This document shows, piece after piece, positions 46,305 to 55,051 of a stretch of 64,000 nt of DNA (within the stretch, counting starts at the first letter, position 1; the number at the start of each line of letters is the position of its first letter). Below the pieces are notes generated by a model that saw only the letters and a program-made list of their open reading frames with translations, was not told the DNA's origin and did not search any database. A program made the translations under genes and the position numbers. Location: NCBI GenBank assembly GCA_019352035.1, contig JABBNZ010000003.1, forward strand, positions 54,473 to 118,472, in the 5' to 3' direction. The DNA comes from Pseudomonadota bacterium. Its GTDB lineage: Bacteria > Pseudomonadota > Gammaproteobacteria > Steroidobacterales > Steroidobacteraceae.

Positions 46305-46332
46305 GCGGGCGCGAAGCGGACGAGAAACGAGA

Positions 46333-47670
46333 ATGAGCACGATGCGGTTCAGAAGCACGCGTGATGCGCAGCTGGCGGTGGGATTCGGCGAGGCCCTGGC
46401 GCAGGGACTCGCGCCGGACGGCGGCCTTTTTGTGCCCACGGAGTGGCCGCGGATCCAGGCGGCCGCCTTCCCCGTGCGCGAGAGCCTGGCGGGCATCGGA
46501 GCGAGACTGCTCGCACCCTTTGCCGCCGGCGATCCGCTCGCCGAGCCGCTGCCGCGGATCACCGCGGAAGCGTTCGATTTCCCGGCGCCGGTGGTCGCGC
46601 TCGGCGCCAGCGGACGCCTCGCGGTGCTCGAGCTCTTCCACGGTCCCACGGCGGCCTTCAAGGACTTCGGCGCGCGCTTTCTCGCCGCCTGTCTCGCGCG
46701 CCTGCGCGGCCCTGCCTCGCGCCCCCTCACGATTCTCGTGGCGACCTCGGGCGATACCGGCGGGGCCGTCGCCGCGGCGTTCCATGGCCGCCCCGGGATC
46801 GAGGTGGCGGTGCTCTTCCCCAAGGGGCTCGTCTCGCCGACGCAGGAGCGGCAGCTCACCTGTTGGGGTGAGAATGTGCGGTCATTCGCGGTGCGCGGCA
46901 CGTTCGATGACTGCCAGCGGCTCGTCAAGCAGGCGTTCCTCGACCGCCGGTGGCAGGAGGAGCGGGCGCTGTCCTCGGCCAACAGCATCAACCTGGGCCG
47001 GCTCCTGCCGCAGGCGGTGTACTACGCGGCGGCGAGTCTCGCGGTGTTTCGATGCCACGGAGAGCCGGCATCCTTCGTCATTCCGAGCGGCAACCTCGGC
47101 AATGCGGTCGCCTGTCTCTGGGCGCGCCGCCTGGGACTGCCGATAGCGCAGGTGGTGTTGGCGCACAACGCCAACCGCACGGTGCCGGACTTCCTCGACA
47201 GCGGCGACTGGCAGCCGCGCGCCAGCATCGCCACGCTCGCATCGGCCATGGACGTCGGCAACCCCAGCAACATGGAGCGCTTGCGCGCGCTATATCCGCA
47301 GCTGAGCGAGATCCGCGCCGCGGTGAGCGCTTGCACGGTGGACGATGAGGCCATCCGCGCGCGCATCCGCCAGGGATACCAGGAGCTCGGTCAGGTCTGG
47401 TGCCCGCACACCGCCACCGCCGCCGAAGCGTATGCGAGGCTGCCGGCGGCGCGCCGCGATAGCGGCCGCTGGGTGTTGGTGTCCACCGCGCATCCGGCGA
47501 AATTCCGTGAGATCGTCGAGCCGCTGATCGGCCGCGACATCGCGATGCCGGAGTCGCTGGCCAAGTTGTTAGCGCGTCCGTCCGAGTGCACGCAGATCGA
47601 TGCCGACCTGGAATCGCTCCGGGACGCATTGCGGGACGGCGGGGTATCGGAGGGTCGTTCAAGTGGATGA
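46333..47670 (+). CDS. thrC: Threonine synthase
   Basis: A 445-residue PLP enzyme converting O-phosphohomoserine to threonine. The N-terminus MRFRSTRDAQLAVGFGEALAQG and GLAPDGGLFVP are typical; the PLP lysine is Lys110 in AAFKDFGARF. LVATSGDTGGAVAAAFHG is the phosphate-binding loop and SSANSINLGRLLPQAVYY a family signature. Its last bases overlap the GTG start of the NERD gene. Together with thrA and thrB it forms a complete thr operon. Confidence 0.95.
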   Translation: MSTMRFRSTRDAQLAVGFGEALAQGLAPDGGLFVPTEWPRIQAAAFPVRESLAGIGARLLAPFAAGDPLAEPLPRITAEAFDFPAPVVALGASGRLAVLELFHGPTAAFKDFGARFLAACLARLRGPASRPLTILVATSGDTGGAVAAAFHGRPGIEVAVLFPKGLVSPTQERQLTCWGENVRSFAVRGTFDDCQRLVKQAFLDRRWQEERALSSANSINLGRLLPQAVYYAAASLAVFRCHGEPASFVIPSGNLGNAVACLWARRLGLPIAQVVLAHNANRTVPDFLDSGDWQPRASIATLASAMDVGNPSNMERLRALYPQLSEIRAAVSACTVDDEAIRARIRQGYQELGQVWCPHTATAAEAYARLPAARRDSGRWVLVSTAHPAKFREIVEPLIGRDIAMPESLAKLLARPSECTQIDADLESLRDALRDGGVSEGRSSG

Positions 47671-48256
47671 TATCGAGAAGCTCCCGCCCACGGCATGGGT
47701 TCTGATCGCGGCGGCCGCGGGACTGGGATTCGGCGTGTCCTGGGTATGGCGCTGGTACCGGCAGTACAGCGCCCGCAAGTCGCTGCGCCTGGCGGTCACC
47801 GCGACCGGATCCGATCACGTCGTCGACGTGCTCGTGCCCGATGGAATGGGCGCGGGGTTTCACGTCGATTTCCTGCTGCTGACCTCCCGAGGGGTGCTGG
47901 TCGTCGACCTGCGCGACGTGCAAGGCAACATCTTCGGCGGCGATCAGATGGCGGACTGGACGGTCATGGACGGACCGCGTCGCTTCACGTTCACCAATCC
48001 GCAGAGCGGACTCTACGACCGCATCGCCGCCGTGAAGGCCCTTGCGGGCGATGTGCCCGTCGAGGGCCGGGTGGTGTTCACGCGGCGGGGGCGCTTCCCC
48101 AAGGGATTGCCCAAATGGACGCTGATGATCGATTCACTGCGCGCGGAGTTCCCGGCCATGGATCAGGAGCCCGAGAGCATGATCGCGAGGTTCCGCGAGG
48201 GCTGGGAGAAGATCAAGGGCGCCGTGAAGCCGAGCTACATGGCGCACATGCGATAA
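47663..48256 (+). CDS. NERD-domain protein with an N-terminal membrane helix
   Basis: A 197-residue protein with a membrane helix at about residues 10-30 (AWVLIAAAAGLGFGVSWVW) and a NERD domain (about 55-145): HVDFLLLTSRGVLVVDLRDVQGNIFGGDQMADWTVM, then FTFTNPQSG. NERD domains resemble nucleases and often occur in DNA-processing or membrane-anchored proteins of unknown role. Start is GTG overlapping the thrC stop region, so it is probably translated from the thr operon message, although a link to threonine is unlikely. It ends 67 bases from the convergent dipeptidase gene. Confidence 0.75.
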   Translation: MDDIEKLPPTAWVLIAAAAGLGFGVSWVWRWYRQYSARKSLRLAVTATGSDHVVDVLVPDGMGAGFHVDFLLLTSRGVLVVDLRDVQGNIFGGDQMADWTVMDGPRRFTFTNPQSGLYDRIAAVKALAGDVPVEGRVVFTRRGRFPKGLPKWTLMIDSLRAEFPAMDQEPESMIARFREGWEKIKGAVKPSYMAHMR

Positions 48257-48323
48257 GTTTCCCCGCAAGCCGATGTCGCGACAGCGGCTCCCAGGGGGCC
48301 CGGGGACGGGCCAGCGCCGTGTG

Positions 48324-49733
48324 TCAAACAGTCCTCGCGTGATCCTCCAACACCAGTGAGACGCAGGCGGTGAGCTTCTCCGCGTAGTCCAGGTGCAGGA
48401 ACTCGTTCGGGCCGTGGGCGTTGGAGTGCGGTCCGAGCACGCCGGTGATGAAGAATTGCGTGCGTGGGAAGCGCTCGCCCAGCATGCCCATGAAGGGAAT
48501 GGTGCCGCCGCATCCGACGTGAATGGCCTCGCGGCCGTAGATCCGCTGTGAAGCGCGGGTGATCGACTCCTCCAGCCACGGCGCGAAGACGGGAGCGTTC
48601 CATCCCGCGGTGGCTCCTCCGGACTCGAATCGCACCTGGGCGCCATACGGGGGATTGTGCTCCAAGGCCTGTTTCACGGCGCGCGCGGCGCGGGCCGGGT
48701 CGCAGGTCGGCGGCAGGCGCAGCGACAGCTTCACGGTGAGTGAGGGGAGCAGCACGTTTCCCGCCGACAGCGTCGATGGCATGCCGTCGGCGCCAGTCAC
48801 CGCCAGGGTGCCCTTCCAGGTGCTGTTGAGGAGAAGCTCCGCGGGGTCGTTGGAGACGGCGCGCACGCCGGGGGTCCAGGGGAGCTTGCCGGCCACGGCT
48901 TCGCCGAGCACCCGTGCCGCGGCGTCGATCTGATCGCGCCGGTCCTTCGGGATGGAGACCGCCAGCTCATCGAGGAGAAGGCTGCCGTTGATCGGGCTCT
49001 CCAGGCGCGCGAGCAACTGCTCGATGATGCGAAACGGTGTCGGTGCGATGCCGGTCGCCATGCCGGAATGGACGCCCTCCTCGAGCACGCGCACGTGCAG
49101 GAGACCCACGAGATTGCCCCGGAGCGAGGTCGTGCACCACACCTGGTCGTAGTTGCCGCACTCCGCGTCGAGACAGACGACGAGCGAGGGGTCGCCGATG
49201 GCATCTCCCAACGCCTCGAGGTGCGCGGGCAGATCGACGCTGCCGCTTTCCTCCGACGCCTCGATCAGGATGACGCATCGGGGAAGCGCCACCCCCTGGG
49301 CTTTGAGGGCGGAAATGGCGGTGAGCGAGCTGAAGACGGCGTAGCCGTCGTCCGCCGCGCCGCGGCCATAGAGCTTGCCGTCGCGCTGCACGGGTTCCCA
49401 CGGGCCGAGACCGGGCTGCCAGCCGCTGAATTCCGGCTGCTTGTCCAGATGCCCGTAGAGGAGCACCGAGCCCGGCAGCTCCCCGGGAATGTCGACCAGC
49501 AGCACCGGCGTGCGGGCGGGAAGCCGATGCACCTGGACCTTCATGTTGGGCACCGGCTGGCTGCGGCACCAGTCGGCCATGAGCCGCACGGCGGCATCCA
49601 TGTGGCCGTTGGCCTCCCAGGCCGGATCGAACATGGGCGACTTGTTCGGAATCCGTACGTAGGCGGTGAGCCGCTCGAGGATGGAGCTGCGCCAGGTGGC
49701 GGAGATTGCGGCACTCAGTTGCTCTAGGTCCAC
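48324..49733 (-). CDS. M20 family metallopeptidase (dipeptidase)
   Basis: A 469-residue zinc exopeptidase. Metal ligands are seen in LLYGHLDKQPE (His) and GRGAADDGYA (bridging Asp), followed by the general base Glu in EASEESGS, then CLDAECGNYDQ, and HSNAHGPNEFLHLD with the last metal His. The large insert and C-terminal pattern resemble CNDP/PepV-like dipeptidases. The GTG at 49733 follows AGGAGA by about nine bases; frames further upstream run into tatD. Its start overlaps the tatD 3' end by ten bases. Specificity is not visible. Confidence 0.88.
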   Translation of the reverse strand: MDLEQLSAAISATWRSSILERLTAYVRIPNKSPMFDPAWEANGHMDAAVRLMADWCRSQPVPNMKVQVHRLPARTPVLLVDIPGELPGSVLLYGHLDKQPEFSGWQPGLGPWEPVQRDGKLYGRGAADDGYAVFSSLTAISALKAQGVALPRCVILIEASEESGSVDLPAHLEALGDAIGDPSLVVCLDAECGNYDQVWCTTSLRGNLVGLLHVRVLEEGVHSGMATGIAPTPFRIIEQLLARLESPINGSLLLDELAVSIPKDRRDQIDAAARVLGEAVAGKLPWTPGVRAVSNDPAELLLNSTWKGTLAVTGADGMPSTLSAGNVLLPSLTVKLSLRLPPTCDPARAARAVKQALEHNPPYGAQVRFESGGATAGWNAPVFAPWLEESITRASQRIYGREAIHVGCGGTIPFMGMLGERFPRTQFFITGVLGPHSNAHGPNEFLHLDYAEKLTACVSLVLEDHARTV

Positions 49734-50656
49734 TTGGGGCTCTCCTGATGGGTTCCTGGGTCGGACGATCTCAGCGAATGGGCGGCGTCGATTGCAGGCA
49801 GACGGAAGAGCCGGCGCGTGGCTTGCGTGCTCGCGTGGGCCAGAGACTCGACGGTCTCGCCGCGGGCGCGGGCCACGACGGCGGCGATGTGGGGAAGATA
49901 CACCGGCTCGTTGCGGCGCGAGGGCGGCTTCCGCTCGAGGTCCCGCGGCAGCAGGTAGGGGCCGTCGGTCTCCAGGAGCAGCCGGTCGGCGGGGATGCGC
50001 CGCACGAGCTCGAGCAGGTGAGCGCCCCGGCGCTCGTCGCAGATCCAACCGGTGATGCCGATCGCGAGACCGAGCTCCAGATAACAGTCGAGCTCCGCGG
50101 GGCCGCCGGTGAAGCAGTGGGCCACGCCGCCGGCGAGCGCCGTCCGGTGCTCGCGCAGGATGGCGATGAAATCCTCGTGGCTGTCGCGCTGGTGCAGGAA
50201 CACGGGCTTGCCGCAACGGGCGGCGAGCTCGAGCTGGCGGTGAAAGGCCTGGCACTGGGCCGGGCGCGGCGAGTAGTTGCGGTAGTAATCGAGGCCGCAC
50301 TCCCCGACGGCCACGACCTGCGGCTCGGCCGTGAGCTCGCCGAGCTCGGCGAGGACTTGGGCCGTGAGCTCCGTCGCCTGATGAGGATGCACGCCCGCCG
50401 TCGCGAAGAGCACGCCGGGATGTTGCCGGGAGAGCTGGACCGCGGTGCGCGAGCTCGCTGCGGAGGAGCCCGTGACGATCATCTGCACGACACCCGCCGC
50501 GGCGGCGCGCGCAATCACCGCCTCGCGGTCGGCGTCGTAGCTGTCGTGCGCCAGATTGATGCCGATGTCGATGAGCGCGGCCGCGCGGGGCGGCCCATCG
50601 GGCGTCTGCGCGGGGCGGGCGGCTGCAGCCGTCCCTGTGATATCGTGCCGAGTCAT
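49724..50656 (-). CDS. tatD: TatD family metal-dependent hydrolase
   Basis: A 310-residue TIM-barrel hydrolase. LIDIGINLAHDSYD is the N-terminal family signature, GVHPHQATEL and GECGLDYYRNYSPR carry metal ligands, and PVFLHQRDSHEDF, GVAHCFTGG and LLETDGPYLLPRDL follow in order. TatD enzymes act as 3'-5' exonucleases or D-aminoacyl-tRNA deacylase-like quality-control enzymes. About 30 extra residues precede the usual start, but no other start codon exists between. Its ATG lies within CATG, shared with the divergent gene's ATG. Confidence 0.88.
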   Translation of the reverse strand: MTRHDITGTAAAARPAQTPDGPPRAAALIDIGINLAHDSYDADREAVIARAAAAGVVQMIVTGSSAASSRTAVQLSRQHPGVLFATAGVHPHQATELTAQVLAELGELTAEPQVVAVGECGLDYYRNYSPRPAQCQAFHRQLELAARCGKPVFLHQRDSHEDFIAILREHRTALAGGVAHCFTGGPAELDCYLELGLAIGITGWICDERRGAHLLELVRRIPADRLLLETDGPYLLPRDLERKPPSRRNEPVYLPHIAAVVARARGETVESLAHASTQATRRLFRLPAIDAAHSLRSSDPGTHQESPKWT

Positions 50657-51491
50657 GGTTCGGGCGCATTCTACTTCAGGGCGCAGGCTGCGGCCGGTCG
50701 CGTGGGCCGGAAAGCTCGCTCTGCTCATCGCGCTGGCGGCGGCGCCGGTCATCGCCGCCCCCATGCCGGCCGCGGCGCCGACGGCTGCGGCGGCATCGAG
50801 CGCACACTGGATGCGCATCGAGAAGCGGATCGAGAGAGATTACTTTCAGCAGAATGCGGCGGCCTTGCGGTCTCTCGCCGCCGGCCTCGGCGACGGCGGT
50901 GCGGCCGCCCCTGAGGCCAAGAGCGGCAAGTGGCGAAGTTATTACGGGGCCCTCCTCGCGTATCGCCTGGCGCTCCTCAGCCGCAACGACGTCGCGCGCG
51001 CGTGGCCGTACACCGACCGCTGCGTCCACCAGCTCAATCGCGTGCTCGTGATCGACACCGGCTCCGCGGAGGCGATGGCGCTGCAATCGGCCTGCCTCGC
51101 CCTGCAGAGCCGCCTCGACCCCTGGCGCTCGCCGCTCGCGGCGCCGCTCAGCCTGATGCGCATCGACAAGGCGCTGCGGCTCGCCCCCGACAATCCGCGC
51201 GTGCTCCTCCTCGGCGCCCTGGCCGCGGGCGATCGTCCCGGGTTTTTTGGCGGCGATGCCCGGCAGTCGTTCACGCTAATGCGGCGCGCGGCGTCCGCCT
51301 TCGAGCGGCAGAGCGGCCAGCCTCGCGGGCTTCCCGGGTGGGGTGCCGCCGATGCGTTCACCGATCTCGCGCAGGAGTATCTGCTGCGGGGGCGTGCGGT
51401 GGCCGCGCGCAACGTGCTCGAGCGGGCGCTCCTCGTCGCGCCCGATTTCGCGGCGGCGCGGCAGATGATGGCGCGGATCGTCTCAGGATAA
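50655..51491 (+). CDS. Exported TPR-like protein
   Basis: A 278-residue protein with a signal peptide or anchor (KLALLIALAAAPVIAAP, residues 20-36) and helical repeats that look like degenerate tetratricopeptide units: YYGALLAYRLALLSRN, AMALQSACLALQSRL, RIDKALRLAPDNPRVLLLGALAAGD and YLLRGRAVAARNVLERALLVAPDFAAARQMMARI. GFFGGDARQSFTLMRRA is a well-conserved stretch in similar exported TPR proteins. Probably a periplasmic scaffolding or interaction protein; partner unknown. Its ATG overlaps the tatD start on the other strand by two bases, so each promoter must lie inside the other gene. Confidence 0.72.
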   Translation: MVRAHSTSGRRLRPVAWAGKLALLIALAAAPVIAAPMPAAAPTAAAASSAHWMRIEKRIERDYFQQNAAALRSLAAGLGDGGAAAPEAKSGKWRSYYGALLAYRLALLSRNDVARAWPYTDRCVHQLNRVLVIDTGSAEAMALQSACLALQSRLDPWRSPLAAPLSLMRIDKALRLAPDNPRVLLLGALAAGDRPGFFGGDARQSFTLMRRAASAFERQSGQPRGLPGWGAADAFTDLAQEYLLRGRAVAARNVLERALLVAPDFAAARQMMARIVSG

Positions 51492-51523
51492 CGAAAGGCC
51501 GGTCGCACGGGAGGGGAGGGTCC

Positions 51524-51802
51524 ATGAGTGGCGTTCCACAGCGGGTCGAGCCGCCGCCCGGCGAACCAGGCGTGCGCATTCTCTACATGCTGCTCTTCGC
51601 GCTCGTCTTCTGGGTCGTGTGCTGGGTGCTCTTGCTCACCGCCCTCGCGCAATTGCTGGTGCGGGTCCTCTCGGGGCGCCCCAGCCCGGAGCTGGTGCGT
51701 TTCGGGCGGGCGCTCGCGCGCTATACCGCGCAGGTGGTCGAGTACCTGACATTCGTCACCGATCGGGTGCCGTATCCGGTGGGAGAGTTTCCGGCTCAGT
51801 GA
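51524..51802 (+). CDS. DUF4389 membrane protein
   Basis: A 92-residue protein with a long hydrophobic segment (ILYMLLFALVFWVVCWVLLLTALAQLLVRVL, residues 19-49), then ELVRFGRALARYTAQVVEYLTFVTDRVPYPVGEFP, a pattern I recognise as DUF4389. Family members are small inner-membrane proteins of unknown function, here with one or two helices. GGGGAGGG lies about six bases before the ATG. It is 32 bases after the TPR-like gene and may be co-transcribed with it. Confidence 0.75.
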   Translation: MSGVPQRVEPPPGEPGVRILYMLLFALVFWVVCWVLLLTALAQLLVRVLSGRPSPELVRFGRALARYTAQVVEYLTFVTDRVPYPVGEFPAQ

Positions 51803-51894
51803 GCGGGGTGGGTGCCTGGAATGACAACTCTCACATCAACCGGTGACGAACCACACTTGGGGGCGCGGCCGCCGATCCCGGATGCTCGTGCAGC

Positions 51895-53151
51895 ATGACG
51901 CCCGAGTCCGACAAGGCTCAGCTGCTCCATCAGCTGCGGATCGACCGATCCCAGCGCGAGGAGACCAGCGGGAACCGCCGCAAATGGTGGATCAGTGCCG
52001 CAATCGCCGCGGCCGTCATCGCCGCCGCGGTTGTGTTTTTCCTCGTCCACAACGCACCGGTCGAGGTGAGCGAGGCGACCGCGGTTGCCGCATCGGCCGC
52101 CTCCGAGCCCGCGGCGATCCTGCAAGCGACCGGCTACGTCACCGCGGAGCGCGAAGCGACCGTCTCCGCCCAGATCCAAGGACAGTTGTCCCAGGTTTAT
52201 GTCCAGGAAGGCGAGCAGGTTCAGCGCGGGCAGGTGCTGGCGCGATTGGACAACAGTGCCCAGCGTGCCGCGCTGGATCAGGCCGATGCGCAGTTGGCGG
52301 CCGCCCGAGCGCAGTTGCGCCAGGATGGGGTGCAGCTCGACCAGGCGCGGCGTGATCTGGCCCGCGATCAGGCGCTGATCGGGCAGCATCTGATTTCGCA
52401 GCAGGCGCTCGAGACGGCGCAGACCCAGGCCGCCACGCTCGCTGCGCAGGTGCTGACGCAGCGGCGCACCGTGGACGCGGCCCGAGCCGCAGTGCAGGCG
52501 GCGCAGGTGCAGGAAGACTACACCATCGTCCGGGCGCCGTTCTCAGGGGTGGTGGTCGACAAAGCGGCCCAGATGGGCGAGACGATCTCGCCGTTCTTCG
52601 GCGGCGGCGGGTTCACGCAGACCGGTATCGCGACCATCGTCGACATGGGCTCGCTCGAGGTCGATGTCGATGTGAATGAGGCCTACATCCACCGCGTCCA
52701 CCCCGGGCAGCTGGCGGTGGCGGTGCTCGATGCCTATCCCGATTGGAAGATTCCCGCGCACGTGATCGCCATCGTGCCGACCGCAAACAAGAGCAAGGCA
52801 ACCGTGAAGGTGCGCGTTGCATTCGGCAAGCTCGATCCGCGCATCCTGCCGGACATGGGCGTGCGTGTGTCTTTTCTCCAGGAGACCGCGGGGAAGCCGC
52901 GGGCGCCGGCCGCGTCGCTGCCCGCGGGAACGGTGTGGGTGCCTGCCTCGGCCGTCGTGCGGCGCGGCGGACGGGCGGTCGTATTCGTGGTGCATGGGGA
53001 CAGGGCGCGCGAGCATTCCGTCACGCCCGGCGCGAGCGCGGGTGGTCTTCGGGCGGTGCAGGGCGTCGCCAGCGGGACGGTGCTGGTGCGATCGCCTCCC
53101 GCGCGACTCGATGACGGTGGCCGCATAGTCGTGAAGTCAGATCAGGGGTGA
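51895..53151 (+). CDS. MacA-like periplasmic adaptor (membrane fusion protein)
   Basis: A 418-residue HlyD/RND-type adaptor: an N-terminal membrane anchor at about 31-51, a lipoyl-like beta-hairpin (ATGYVTAEREATVSAQIQGQLSQVYVQEGEQVQRGQVLARLD), a coiled-coil hairpin with Gln/Ala-rich heptads (about 115-190), the second lipoyl half (YTIVRAPFSGVVVDKAAQMGE) and beta-barrel and membrane-proximal domains. It should connect the ABC exporter encoded downstream to the outer membrane. Its stop overlaps a possible GTG start of the ATPase gene. No outer-membrane TolC-like gene is in the window. Confidence 0.87.
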   Translation: MTPESDKAQLLHQLRIDRSQREETSGNRRKWWISAAIAAAVIAAAVVFFLVHNAPVEVSEATAVAASAASEPAAILQATGYVTAEREATVSAQIQGQLSQVYVQEGEQVQRGQVLARLDNSAQRAALDQADAQLAAARAQLRQDGVQLDQARRDLARDQALIGQHLISQQALETAQTQAATLAAQVLTQRRTVDAARAAVQAAQVQEDYTIVRAPFSGVVVDKAAQMGETISPFFGGGGFTQTGIATIVDMGSLEVDVDVNEAYIHRVHPGQLAVAVLDAYPDWKIPAHVIAIVPTANKSKATVKVRVAFGKLDPRILPDMGVRVSFLQETAGKPRAPAASLPAGTVWVPASAVVRRGGRAVVFVVHGDRAREHSVTPGASAGGLRAVQGVASGTVLVRSPPARLDDGGRIVVKSDQG

Positions 53152-53174
53152 CAGCCGTCAGGGGAGTGATCGCA

Positions 53175-53879
53175 ATGGGCGCACTGGTCGAGATCCGAAG
53201 TCTGAGCAAGGTCTATACGCGCGGCCGACAGAAGGTGGAGGTGCTGCACCACGTCGACCTCGACATCGCTCCGGGGGACTTCCTCGCGCTCATGGGACCG
53301 TCGGGCTCGGGCAAGACGACGCTGCTCAACCTGATCGGTGGGCTCGACTCGCCCACCGAGGGCAGCATCGCGGTGGGCGGCGAGCGGATCGACCGCCTGG
53401 GGCAAAGCCAGCTCGCGCGCTGGCGGGCCTCGCATGTGGGTTTCGTCTTCCAGTTCTACAACCTGCTGCCGATGCTCTCGGCCGCGAGGAACGTGGAGCT
53501 GCCGCTGCTGCTCACGAAGCTCCCGGCCGCGAAGCGCAAGCGTCATGCGGCCGTCGCGCTCGAACTCGTCGGACTCGCCGACCGAGCTTCGCACAGGCCG
53601 GGCGAGCTCTCGGGGGGGCAGCAGCAACGAGTCGCCATCGCGCGGGCCATCGTTTCCGATCCGACGCTGCTCGTGTGCGATGAGCCCACGGGCGATCTCG
53701 ACCGGCAATCCGCGGCGGAGGTGCTGACTCTTCTGCAACGCCTCAATCGCGACCACGGCAAGACGATAGTCATGGTGACTCACGATCCGAAGGCGGCAGA
53801 GTACGCGAGCCATACGTTGCACCTCGACAAGGGCTCGCTGGTCGAGCCTGTGGAGGCGGCGGCGCAGGGGGCGTCGTGA
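53175..53879 (+). CDS. MacB/LolD-type ABC transporter ATPase
   Basis: A 234-residue ATPase: Walker [10 protein letters not shown] (41-49), Q-loop [24 protein letters not shown], signature [14 protein letters not shown], Walker [13 protein letters not shown] and the H-loop HD. The QFYNLLP and NVELPLLL segments place it with the MacB/LolD/FtsE group that powers FtsX-type permeases without transporting through them. A GTG at 53148 overlapping the upstream stop would add nine residues; the ATG at 53175 with GGGGAG upstream is preferred. Its stop overlaps the next gene's GTG. Confidence 0.9.
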   Translation: MGALVEIRSLSKVYTRGRQKVEVLHHVDLDIAPGDFLALMGPSGSGKTTLLNLIGGLDSPTEGSIAVGGERIDRLGQSQLARWRASHVGFVFQFYNLLPMLSAARNVELPLLLTKLPAAKRKRHAAVALELVGLADRASHRPGELSGGQQQRVAIARAIVSDPTLLVCDEPTGDLDRQSAAEVLTLLQRLNRDHGKTIVMVTHDPKAAEYASHTLHLDKGSLVEPVEAAAQGAS

Positions 53880-55039
53880 AATACTTCAGCCTCGTATGGT
53901 CGGCGCTGTTCAGGCGCAAGACCCGCACGCTGTTCACACTGTTGTCGATCATGGCCGCGTTTTTGCTCTTCGGCCTGCTCGACTCCGTGCGCGGCGCCTT
54001 CGCCAACGCCGGACACAGCGTCGTGGGCGCGAGCCGCCTGATCACCATCTCCAAGGTCAGCTTCATGTTCGCCCTGCCGAAGAGCCTTTACATGCGCATC
54101 CAGTCGGTGCCCGGCGTGGCCGAAGTGACTTACGCCAACTGGTTCGGGGGCATCTATCAGGACCCGAAGAACTTCTTCGCCAACGAAGCGGTGGCGCCGA
54201 ACTTTTTCGATGTGTATTCGGAGTTCAAGCTGCCCGCCGGGGAGCTGCGCGCGTTCAAGGAGACCCGCACAGGCGCGGTGGTGGGGGCGAGCCTCGCCAA
54301 GCGGTTTCACTGGAAGATTGGTGAGCAGATCCCGCTCGAGGCTACCATCTTTCCGCAAAATGGCGGCTCGAACACCTGGACCTTCGACCTGGTCGGCATT
54401 TATCACGTCGCCAATCGGCGCGAGGAATCGCAGGAGGATGCGATGTTCTTCCACTGGAAGTACTTCGACGAGGCGCGGGCGTTCGGTCGAGGTGACGTGG
54501 GTTGGTACATAGAGAAGATCGGGCAGCCGAAAGAGGCCGACCGAATCGCGCAGGCGATCGATGCGATATCGGCCAATTCGGACCATGAGACGAAGACGCA
54601 GAGCGAGGATGCCTTCCAGTCCTCCTTCGTGAGCCAGTTCGCCGACATCGGCCTCATCGTCGGCTCCATCATGGGTGCCGTGTTCTTCACGCTCATCCTG
54701 CTCACGGGCAACACCATGGCGCAGGCGGTGCGGGAGCGTATTCCGGAGCTCGCGATCCTGAAGACGATCGGCTTCCCGAACCGCAGCGTGCTCGCTCTTG
54801 TGTTGGCCGAGTCGGTATTGCTGCTGACGCTCGGAGGCGTGGCAGGGCTCGCTTTGGCGGAGTTCGCCGTGAGCGTGATCCGGACGCGGCTCGGGGCGCA
54901 GATCCCGATGCTGCCGGTGGGGCTGGCGATCTGGCTGCAGGGCCTCGCTCTCACGGTGCTGATCGGGCTTGTGGTCGGGGCGCTGCCCGCGCGGCGCGGC
55001 ATGAGGCTGCGGATCGTGGATGCCCTTGCGGGACGCTGA
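53876..55039 (+). CDS. FtsX/MacB-type ABC permease 1
   Basis: A 387-residue permease with one N-terminal helix (TLLSIMAAFLLFGLLDSV), a periplasmic domain of about 220 residues, and three C-terminal helices (IGLIVGSIMGAVFFTLILLT, LVLAESVLLLTLGGVAGLALAEF, LAIWLQGLALTVLIGLVVGALPA). The C-terminal segment AVRERIPELAILKTIGFPNRSVLALVLAESVLL is the FtsX-family signature. It begins with GTG overlapping the ATPase stop (GTGA). Likely forms a heterodimer with the next permease. Confidence 0.87.
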   Translation: MKYFSLVWSALFRRKTRTLFTLLSIMAAFLLFGLLDSVRGAFANAGHSVVGASRLITISKVSFMFALPKSLYMRIQSVPGVAEVTYANWFGGIYQDPKNFFANEAVAPNFFDVYSEFKLPAGELRAFKETRTGAVVGASLAKRFHWKIGEQIPLEATIFPQNGGSNTWTFDLVGIYHVANRREESQEDAMFFHWKYFDEARAFGRGDVGWYIEKIGQPKEADRIAQAIDAISANSDHETKTQSEDAFQSSFVSQFADIGLIVGSIMGAVFFTLILLTGNTMAQAVRERIPELAILKTIGFPNRSVLALVLAESVLLLTLGGVAGLALAEFAVSVIRTRLGAQIPMLPVGLAIWLQGLALTVLIGLVVGALPARRGMRLRIVDALAGR

Positions 55040-55051
55040 GGGGAAGACCGT

